From Paramecium sonneborni (lineage: Eukaryota > Ciliophora > Oligohymenophorea > Peniculida > Parameciidae): a stretch of 14,137 nucleotides of DNA. Location of the stretch: contig CAJJDN010000350.1 in the NCBI GenBank assembly GCA_905182985.1, forward strand, positions 1-14,137. Reading direction: 5' to 3'. Position 1 is the stretch's first letter. Each line of letters begins with the position of its first letter. Under the pieces are notes generated by a model. The model did not search any database. It worked only from the letters and a program-made list of their open reading frames with translations, and was not told the origin of the DNA. This document shows, one piece after another, positions 1-7,565 of this stretch. A program made the position numbers and the translations under genes.

Positions 1-502
1 AATTAAATATTATTAATTAAATTTTATAAATACTAAAAAATTAAATCAGTTAAAATTCTATATAATTACAAGAGGCATAGAGCTGAATTTATTTCAGATG
101 GGCTTATTTTACGAATCATATAATAAATGCCTAAACATATTAATTGTAATTTGTGGGAAAAGAATTCTTTGTAGAATACTAATTAACTAACTATAATAAA
201 AGCGTCTCAAAAACTAACAACAGAGTAAATCAATTTATTTGATATAATGTATTTGCTTTATTTATATACTTATAAATTTTAACTTTTTCAAAAAATATTA
301 AGTAATCTTCAGGATTTCTTTAAATTGCATAATCATAATATTTTTATATCTTCAAATTTGTTTAATCTTTATAAAGCATTTACTTTATTTTTATTTTAAT
401 TTATTTTTACCTTTACTTACTTTATAAAATAAAGGGCTTACTATGAAATAAGAAAAAAAATAATTTTATAAATATTTTTAAATATTGAGAGTGCTCATTG
501 AT
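1..502. other. AT-rich stretch, no supported gene
   Basis: I see no reading frame with recognisable protein features here on either strand, no RNA gene and no clear repeat. It lies downstream of the minus-strand TPR gene and presumably holds its 3' flank. Confidence 0.5.
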
Positions 503-791
503 TCAATTTCTTTTAGGAAAATTCTAATTAAATAATTTATTTTTACCTTTTTAATTCTTTGAGTATTGATCATTTGGATTAATCTTTATGATTTCTCATA
601 ATAAATAAGAGCTTCTTTATAATTTTATTAATCTCTTATATATAACTTGATAGTGTTTTCATATAAACGTTCCCTTACAAATTAATGTTAGATGATACCT
701 TTTATTTAAAGAGAGAATGTGTGTTGCGGATTGATGGACAGAGCTTAATCTAAAGATTCCTTACACTTTTTCAATAATCTTAAGCATTAGC

Positions 792-819
792 CTATTAATA
801 TAATTGTAATTCAATCTAC
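792..819 (-). other. 28-nt intron in TPR gene (last repeat)
   Basis: GTAGAT...AATAG on the minus strand. Removal joins ...LFDK to QCLRLL in the TPR frame, phase 1. Confidence 0.65.
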
Positions 820-924
820 ATTTATCAAATAAGGAATTCATATGCTTAGATTTAATGGCGAATGCTTTGTCTAACCAAATTATTATTGCTTCCTCATATT
901 AATTTAAAATTCTTAAACATTAGC

Positions 925-952
925 CTAATAATATGATTATGATTAAATCTAT
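925..952 (-). other. 28-nt TPR intron with mutated donor (AT..AG)
   Basis: Same length and position in the repeat as the intron at 792-819, and similar in sequence, but it begins ATAGAT instead of GTAGAT. Removal restores ...LFEKG QCLRILNQYEEA. The donor G to A change should block splicing. Confidence 0.6.
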
Positions 953-1084
953 CTTTCTCAAATAAGCAATTAAAATGCTTAGAGTCAATAGCTAAAGCCT
1001 TGTCCAACCAAGTGATAGCAACCTTATATTTTTTATTAATTTCTTACATTTTTTATAATTAATACTAAGGTAATAAACATGCAC

Positions 1085-1107
1085 CTATTTATTATCTATT
1101 ATTTTAC
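1085..1107 (-). other. 23-nt intron in TPR gene
   Basis: GTAAAA...AATAG on the minus strand, phase 1. Removal joins ...HLSLR(stop)G to ACLLPQY. Confidence 0.6.
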
Positions 1108-1236
1108 CTCATCTTAGAGATAAATGGTTATTAGGATTATATTGTATTGATTAATCTAATACTTATATTGTCTCATCATATTTATTTCCCATATAAATAA
1201 TCAAGACTTTATTAAATTTCTTCTTTAATTCATAGC

Positions 1237-1261
1237 CTAAAGATTAATATAATAAAACTAC
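1237..1261 (-). other. 25-nt intron in TPR gene
   Basis: GTAGTT...CTTTAG on the minus strand, phase 1. Removal joins SKELFDKG to YELKKKFNKV. Confidence 0.65.
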
Positions 1262-2116
1262 CTTTATCAAATAATTCTTTAGATAGATTTTTAGAATTTA
1301 AATTATGATAATTATAATTATCCACATAAATTATTAAATGAATAAGTTAATTTCTTTTTCTGTTCTGAAATAATTGATGCAATAGATTATTTATACTCTT
1401 TTAGCTTGATGGTTGAATTTAAGTAATCAATTATTTACTATATCTTTCCTTTATAGCGAATATTTCCATCTGATTCCCTTTTTTAATTAAGAAAATGATT
1501 GATTCATATTCTCTATGTAAGTATTAAGATCATCAATCAAATTATCACAATCTTTATATTTGCTTTCAATCAAGCTGTTGATTTTTTCAACATTATCAAA
1601 ATGATCATGTTGGATTATTCCCTTCTTTAAAGCAGTTTTATCTAAATTCTGGACAAAACTAGCGGTAACCAACTTTGTCTATCTTGTCCTAACGATCCTC
1701 TTGTTAACATTTTAAATTGAAATTTGTTTACTAAATCATTTTTCTTAAATATTTTATATCTTATTAATTCACACCTAAATTTCGATCATCATAATACTAT
1801 TAAAACTCAATTTAATGAGTAATTGTTTATATTGTGGTTTAAAAGAATATCAGTCAAAAAAAGTTTCTATTTTCAAACATTAATGATTATATCTTAATCA
1901 ATATATATTATTCATAGAATACACTAATTCCTTTATTCATAATTGTTTTTATTTGATTATATTAAAAGTAATCATAATAATAATCTCAATTCAATTATTT
2001 AACAAAACAAAATAAATATAATTTAATTACAAAAATTAGAATTACAAAGATTAATTTTAAATGATAGGAATGTTTCGGGACAAAATGATAAAGAAATGAT
2101 ATCAAACCAAAATTAA

Positions 2117-2290
2117 TTAGTAATTCGTTAAGGGATACCTAATGAAATAAGGTGTAAGTGAACTCTATCTCAAGACTAGAGGCTGCAAATAAGGGCAGCT
2201 GCAGAAATCTGTGGATTCCCATACAGTACTAGGTGCATGAATTTGCAAATCTGCGTTATTTTTTCTAAATTTTCTTAAAGAGCTATTTTT
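2117..2290 (+). other. GC-richer island, possible helix-turn-helix remnant
   Basis: This short stretch is clearly richer in G and C than its surroundings. In the plus direction one frame reads TLSQDQRLQIRAAAEICGF then PYST, which resembles the N-terminal helix-turn-helix of Tc1/mariner-type transposases (pattern RxAAxxxGxxYST). An in-frame TGA lies at 2159-2161 and no DDE catalytic domain follows. The minus strand is also open across the same bases (ESTDFCSCPYLQPLVLRQSS), so the coding strand is not settled. It could be a transposon scrap, an exon of another gene, or non-coding. Confidence 0.25.
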
Positions 2291-2396
2291 ATTTTAACTT
2301 TTTCTAATTCTACTATATGAATAATTTTTATATTTTCAGCATCACTAAATAAAAAATTAACTAATTCTGTTAATCTCTAACTTTAGATTACTTAAA

Positions 2397-2780
2397 TCAT
2401 GTAATTTAGAAACTTAAAGGAATTAATAAAACTTTTAATTAAATTTGAATTAATTTATTAATTTCATCATTCATAATCTGTTGTGACACTTATGAATAAT
2501 CCATTTATTAATTTCTATTAATTGAAATTAAAAACTTTGATAATTCTCGATTTAATTAGATAATTTCATTGATAATTTGTGTTAAGTCTTAATATGAATC
2601 CATTTATAGTTTTATCCATTCATTTAATTATTTAAAGGCTTTTAAATCATCATTATGTGAAATATGATGTTTTAATATACAATGATGACAAAAAGATCTT
2701 GAATATTTACAATCTATTTTTAAGTATGCTCTAATAATTTGACTTTCATCATGATCTTTGTATTAACAAAACTATGACAT
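2397..2780 (-). CDS. B-box-like zinc-binding plus coiled-coil protein (127 codons, possibly only the N-terminal part)
   Basis: A clean ATG-to-TGA frame under the ciliate code. The protein starts MSQFCQYKDHDESQ and has a Cys/His cluster DCKYSRSFCHHCILKHHISH (about residues 23-42), spaced like the B-box zinc sites that open many Paramecium WD40 and TPR proteins. A helical region follows (KAFKQLNEWIKLQMDSYQDL...). Two related segments, QMDSYQDLTQIINE and QMDYSQVSQQIMNDE, recur 33 codons apart, indicating internal duplication. The stop is TGA at 2397-2399. Family members usually carry a long repeat domain after this module; none is seen here, so this may be a truncated gene. The ATG follows an extremely AT-rich leader. 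It lies on the same strand as the TPR gene, about 660 bp upstream of that gene's open frame. Zinc binding is inferred from spacing only. Confidence 0.6.
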
Positions 2781-2989
2781 TATTATTTTTATTTTATTTA
2801 TTTGAATGAATTAAATAACAAAAAATTCAATATATTTTATTTATTAAAAATTTATAAATAAATTCTTGAATATTATATATAGTAATAAAACTTCATTTCA
2901 GTGAAAGTTTTATAAAAAAATGAAATTCTTATATTATATTAGAAAGTATTATAAATTTTTGCTAAGATTAAAAATCACAATTTATCTGA

Positions 2990-4425
2990 ATAAGAGAAAT
3001 TATTTTGAAAAAAACTAATCGAGAATTGCATTGCAGCAGATTAAAAACACAAGGAAAAAAGGAGGACAATTTAATATGCATCAAATATTTAATTGAGCAA
3101 AATTAAAAAAAAATAATATAAATCGAAGACACTAAAAGGAGCTATATATTCAATAACTGGCTAATTTAGATTAATTAAAACTAAATTGTTCCAAATGTAT
3201 CAAGTCAGCTAAAATTCCTTGCTGCAATAAAAGCTTTTACAAATCCCAAATCAAATTTTAATGTTAGCCTTCCTAATTTCAACTCTAATTTTTACAAAGA
3301 CTTAGTAGAATCTATTAAATAATTTTCTAAATGGGTTAAAACATTTGTTAGTGAATTTGTTAAAATTTTATAATAAACAATGAATTATTATAATAATTAA
3401 TCATTTATAAAAATTAATGGTGAAAAATTAACTGCTCCAGAAATCAGTAAGTATTAACATCTAGCTCTATCAAGAATTAAAAGCAAATTCAGCTGTATCA
3501 TCCTAACTAGCTTAGACACTTATTGATAATGCTTCATAGATAGAAAAACTAAAAATGAGAGTGTTAAAAATCAATTAAAAATAAAAGGACATCTAGTTAA
3601 ATTATAACTAAAGTATAAACTCCTTAATGTAAAGAAATATTTTCAAGGGAAAGCTTATACTTCAACCTTAAATAATATTTAGTCAAAGAAGAAAAATAGT
3701 TGGAAGGTTAGAATTTGATCATATTGAATCTGAAAAGAATATCTAAAAGTATTATTGAGACTTTGAAGGATAGTTAGTTCAATACCCTAATAATATGAAT
3801 ATATTTATGAAGTTTTGTTATTAATCTTTCAAGGACAACGAAAAATCAATATTTCCCTGTTTTGACTAATTTAAAAAAATAAATCTTAAGTAAGGTAATA
3901 TGATAGACATTTTTCTCTAAAAACTCTCCAACTAATTTAATTATCATTTAAACTTTGTTTGATATGGATTCAACTTCATCACCAATAGATAATAATTATT
4001 AGTATTCTTCATTAATTAACTACAAATCATTCTGAATAACTTTCTTTATAGAATTATCTTTGTTAGTTAACATTTAAGAGTAATATTCTAAAGAAATAAT
4101 GGCTTTTATTCCAGAGATGCTCAAAAATCCTTGCATGGCACATGGGCAAAATCTTGATGAGATTAACAAGAAATAATTTATTATATTATTTTATCGTATA
4201 AAATGGAATACTTTCTTTAGAAATTTTGCAAATGAAATTAAGAATTTGAGAATATTGAAACAGAAATAAAAGATTAGAAAAGCCTAAAAATAAAAGATAA
4301 AGAAAGGAAATTATCAAAATTACTTTAATAATTTTTAAAGTTTGATGAAAAAACTTGAGCTACTCAAACAAATAATACTTACATTAAAAAAAAAATAAAT
4401 CATTAGTTGTTGTGAAACCAAATGA
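2990..4425 (+). pseudogene. Unrecognised decayed protein gene
   Basis: Three long frames join into one protein-like reading under the ciliate code: 2990-3718, about 3708-3960 and about 3922-4425. The composition is that of an ordinary soluble, helix-rich protein, for example RELHCSRLKTQGKKEDNL, SNFNVSLPNFNSNFYKDLVE, KINGEKLTAPEISKYQHLAL, LVQYPNNMNIFMKFCYQSF, IPEMLKNPCMAHGQNLDEI and RIKWNTFFRNFANEIKNL, ending in a Lys/Gln-rich helical tail. Frameshifts lie near 3708 and 3910, the latter possibly one extra T in a T run. In-frame TGAs are at 3524, 3756 and 4033. I do not recognise the family. Its last frame continues, past a TGA at 4423-4425, directly into the PLRG1 fragment. No start codon could be assigned; a TGA at 2987-2989 closes the frame upstream. 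Confidence 0.5.
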
Positions 4426-4431
4426 GTAAGT

Positions 4432-5040
4432 GATTAAAGAGATTCTGCATGTAGAGTATTGGATATAAGAGCAAGATAATAAATACATGTATTAGAAGGA
4501 CACATAAATACAATAGATTCAATTATTTGTTAAGAATTTGAGCCTTAAATAGGAAATGGATCTTAAGATTCTATGATTAAATTATGGGATAGGACCTCAT
4601 ATAAATGTATATCTAGTTTAACTAATCATAAAAAAATCAGTAAGAGCCTTAGCTTTTCATATATTAGAATATACATTTTGTCCAACTACTTCTGATAATC
4701 TTAAAGTATGGAAATGTCCTGAAGGTACATTTTTAAGAATATCTATGATTAATTCTATAGCTCTTAATAGAAATAAAATTTTGGCTGCTTATAATGGATC
4801 TCTGCTTTTTTGAGATTGGAAATGTGGATATAATTTTTAATAAATTAATACTATATCTGAACCTGGTTCTATTGCTGCTGAAAATGGAATATTTTAATGT
4901 ACTTTTGATAAGAGTTAAATGAGGTTATGTCTTTAACTATTATAGATTTCTTATTGCAGAATGTGATAAATCAATTTAGATATAAAAGGAAGATGAAACA
5001 TTCGCTCTTTAAACTCATCTAAATGATGACATCAGACTTG
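4432..5040 (+). pseudogene. PLRG1: 3' fragment of PLRG1/PRP46 WD40 spliceosome factor
   Basis: The C-terminal WD40 repeats of the PLRG1/PRL1/Prp46 family, a beta-propeller in the NineTeen-associated spliceosome complex. Recognisable pieces match the eukaryotic family in order: RDSACRV.DIRARQQIHVLEGH, FEPQIGNGSQDSMIKLWDR, KCISSLTNHKK, SVRALAFH, TSDNLKVWKCPEGTFLR, NKILAAYNGSLLF, DWKCGYNFQQINTISEPGS, AAENGIFQCTFDK and IAECDKSIQ.QKEDETFALQTH. A 22-nt phase-2 intron (4924-4945) restores MRFLIAECDK. Damage: the N-terminal half and early repeats are missing; a WD Trp is changed to Leu (VLDIR); an extra base in an A7 run (4630-4636) shifts the frame; about four residues are lost after GTFLRI; TGA replaces the conserved Trp before DWKCG (4811-4813). 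After the conserved end the frame stays open to 5228, over the convergent neighbour. Confidence 0.85.
4924..4945 (+). other. 22-nt intron in PLRG1 fragment
   Basis: GTTATG...ATTATAG. Excision turns a broken stretch into MRFLIAECDKS, matching the conserved RLLTAE.DK motif of the family. This is the best homology-supported intron in the window. Confidence 0.8.
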
Positions 5041-5819
5041 AATATGCAATTCAAAAATTATTGATAATTGTTTATATTACAATTATAGATTTATCATTTC
5101 AGAAGAATTTAATTCACTTTTGGTGCTCTAAAAGTTTTTACCCCTATATTTATTTCTTGTACTATTAAGATCGATTTTTTTCATCTCTAAATCGTCTTTA
5201 TGCTAGTAAATTTACTAAATGTTATTGAACATATTTATATTTTTCTAAATACATTTAAGTGTACATTAATTTTCTTCTTAACTCCATTAAATTCGGTTAA
5301 ACTTTCCTTTGTTAATAAGAAAATTCTTCTTTCTCAAGAACTCTAGAAATTTATTTTAAATCTAATAATATTAAAACTACTTACAAGTATCCATCTGTTA
5401 GATCTTGGTTTTATTGTTAAAATACTCATCTTGCAAAGAAATGAGCATCTTTATTTTAATAGATAATAAAGAGCATTTTAAAGATTAATATCTGTCAAAA
5501 TCTCTTTTTTCCCTTAATCAATTTAATTTATCAGAATAATTACTTTTTTCAAGATCTTTTTCAATTATTGATTTTATTGTTGAATATCAACAAATTTATC
5601 TATTAAAGATTTTTTACTAGATTTCTTTTTCTTCATTACATTAAAAGATGGCCTCAATTGTCTTGGTTTGGGATTTAAAGTACATGATTTGGCTTCTATT
5701 TATTTAAGTAATTAAACATTTGATGGCTTTCTTTTAGTTCCTCTAGCTATTGATGATATTTTAAGTTTATTATCGTCATAATCAATTACATCATTATTAT
5801 TACTCTCTTTTTTACTCAT
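5032..5819 (-). CDS. Myb/SANT-like DNA-binding protein, 254 residues, one intron
   Basis: ATG at 5817-5819, a 23-nt intron at 5362-5384 after residue 145 (phase 0), and TGA at 5032-5034. Without splicing a TGA comes within about 17 codons, so the intron supports the model. The N-terminal half is basic and low-complexity (ARGTKRKPS, VMKKKKSSKKS), probably disordered and nuclear. The C-terminal half has a Myb-like pattern: Trp171 in RIQWSQEEN, Phe190 in NMFNNI nineteen residues later, then a long loop and KKIDLNSTRNKYRGKNF (Tyr217). The wide second spacing and the basic third helix recall telobox-type Myb domains of telomere-repeat-binding proteins more than classical c-Myb; this is inference. 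The gene converges on PLRG1 and its last codons overlap the conserved end of that fragment. No internal TGA is present, so it may be functional. Confidence 0.6.
5362..5384 (-). other. 23-nt intron in Myb-like gene
   Basis: GTAAGT...ATTAG on the minus strand, phase 0. It carries the full GTAAGT donor and a typical short ciliate length. Confidence 0.65.
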
Positions 5820-5869
5820 TATACTATATCTTTGTCTATAAGGATTTTGAAAGTTTAAACAATTGTTAA

Positions 5870-6140
5870 ATTATAAAAGCTAGTTAATTTATTACACTTC
5901 AAATATAAGCGAAAGAATTTGTTTAGAAATTGGTTGGCCTATTAAATAAATTACAAAATACTATAGATATAAGATGGTCAGAGCTTAAAAATCATTATTG
6001 AAAGAAATTGAATTGATTATAAATTAAAAGCAAAATATGAATAAGGAAATAAAATGATATAGACAAGAATAATAAAATCTATTGTTATAATATTATTAAA
6101 GAAGTAGCGGAGGTAGCATATTTTGTTTGATGAACAATAG
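5870..6140 (+). other. Weak coding-like remnant
   Basis: One plus frame reads AKEFVQKLVGLLNKLQNTID and then IRWSELKNHY before TGA, and further on NIIKEVAEVAYFV, separated by several TGAs. The composition looks protein-like but no family is recognised and the frame is badly broken. It lies upstream of the Myb-like gene and may simply be flanking DNA. Confidence 0.2.
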
Positions 6141-6355
6141 ATGTATGAATCTATATAATGAAAAAAATAATTTAATAACGGAAATGAATAAAATTTTTAT
6201 TAAAATTAGTAACAGGATTAAGTTTTAATTGTGACTTATTTTGTTGTTTTATTTATTGTGAATGATGGTAGTTCAAATTTCAATTTATTTTATTTATATT
6301 TTTAATATTATAAAATTTATTGTTTGAGTTGTGCACAGAGAGGTTTTAAAAATTT

Positions 6356-6998
6356 TCAATAAACTATTATCTCAAATGTTTAGCTTATTTTTCCTGGTTA
6401 TCTTTATCTTTCATCAGATTTAGCTGTTTGGATGATGATGTTCATAGCCTCCTTCAAATGGAATATCTGCAGGAATTAATGAGGATCATTATGATCATCA
6501 AATATGTTTGGATATTATTTATCCTATTCAAATATTTCCTTCTAATATTAAGTGATATAGGCTCTGTAGATGCTGGCTCACTGTGAATTATCTTAAAAAA
6601 TCATTTACTACTAAATCTTCATTAAGAGCCTCTAAATCTCAAATTGGATTTATAGGCTGTGCATTAATTTAAGTCTCAGTAGTATATCTCCAATGAGCTT
6701 CAATACCCATAGCATACTATTGATTTACAACTGCTATAATATTTTTTCTGAAGTATGATTATAAATAGTTTCAAATATCTCATATCCTTTCTATCAACCA
6801 AAGATTTTCTATGATTGAGGATTGAATTTCTCAAAAAGTTTATCGATTCAAGAAGCTCTATATTTATCAATTGATTCAGCAAATTGTTCTCCTCCAAAAA
6901 CTACGTACTAAAAGGCCAAATCCTATTCTATCCATCTCACTTACTCAAAGTTTCTTTTCTCATTTTATATATCTACTAACATTATAAATGATATCCAT
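6356..6998 (-). pseudogene. Unrecognised gene of about 200 codons with clear start and intron, interrupted by TGAs
   Basis: ATG at 6996-6998 opens MDIIYN, a 22-nt phase-0 intron (6959-6980) follows, and the frame continues KRNFEQVRWIEQDLAFQYVV, FGGEQFAESIDKYRAS. Later parts are IDKLFEKFNPQSQKIF, QKGYEIFETIYNHTSEK, VVNQQYAMGIEAHWRYTTET, LEALNEDLVVNDF, ASIYRAYITQYQKEIFEQDK, YPNIFDDHNDPHQFLQIFHL and TAKSDERQRQPGKISQTFE, ending at TGA 6356-6358. Shifts occur in an A6 run (near 6745, one base missing) and a T6 run (6595-6600, one extra). In-frame TGAs lie at 6848-6850, 6794-6796, 6639-6641 and 6578-6580. I do not recognise the family. The intact start, splice signals and end suggest recent loss, or TGA readthrough or reassignment. 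Confidence 0.5.
6959..6980 (-). other. 22-nt intron near gene start
   Basis: GTTAGT...ATGAG on the minus strand. Removal joins MDIIYN to KRNFEQVRW; without it the frame meets TGA after 12 codons. Confidence 0.55.
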
Positions 6999-7565
6999 GA
7001 TTTATTATAATAGCTATTCAATATTTTATCCGAAAATAATAATTATTATTTCTTGTTATTTTTCTGTTTTTAATTTTATAATAATATAAATTATTAATCA
7101 AACTAATCATTTCTTAACAAATCAAAATTAAATTAATAAATTTCCTTCTGGATTGCAGTAGTTAATTTTTATTTTTTAATTGTCAAGAGTCTTGTTTGGG
7201 TTAATCCTGTTTCAAAACCACTTTAGAAGGTTTTTTATTTTTTAGCGGTCTTTGGTTAATGAATAATATAATTCATATATTAATTAATTGGAATAAAACA
7301 AATTGATCAATAAATTATTTATCATGTAATTCAAATTGATCTCAATATTTAAAATTAGCAATATTTGAGAGAGTTATGAACAAAATTATGTTTATCATCT
7401 CTAATTAAAAATAAATTATCTACTTAACTTACTCTTATTTTTTATAAATTTAACTGTAATATTAAAAGAAATGAGGATGGGTAAAAAACAAATATTTTAT
7501 TTTTAAATTTTATTGTGAAATAACTATATATATATAAAATATATTCATTATTAATTTAACATTAA
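6999..7565. other. AT-rich intergenic stretch
   Basis: It lies between two divergently oriented gene starts (6998 minus, 7566 plus), so it should hold both promoters. No specific element can be recognised beyond the AT-rich composition. Confidence 0.4.

Larger units (their letters stand above)
503..1735 (-). pseudogene. Decayed TPR-repeat protein gene with five candidate introns
   Basis: Read with TAA/TAG as Gln, this encodes a coiled-coil-like N-terminal part (LVTASFVQNLDKTALKKG, later NQSFSQLKKGIRWKYS and IIDYLNSTIKLKEYKQSIAS) followed by TPR units that present helical protein-interaction surfaces. TPR signatures seen are YDETIQVLDQSIQYNPNN, VAITWLDKALAID, EEAIIIWLDKAFAI, KESLDQALSINP and NYKEALIYYEKS. 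Introns at 1237-1261, 1085-1107, 925-952 and 792-819 all fall in phase 1 just before or inside a Gly codon of each repeat. Intervening exons are 129, 132 and 105 nt, all divisible by three, and the last gives exactly one 34-residue TPR. A fifth candidate (524-546) leads to a TGA at 503-505. Defects: +1 shifts near 1447 and 1325, an in-frame TGA at 1109-1111, and AT instead of GT at the donor of intron 925-952. The 5' end is undefined; the frame is open from 1735. Ciliates have large families of such TPR proteins; the exact role is unknown. Confidence 0.75.

Noticed and set aside
6700..6897. 65-codon minus-strand standard-code frame
   Set aside because: It is an alternative frame of the 6356-6998 gene, whose own frame has an ATG start and a phase-compatible intron.
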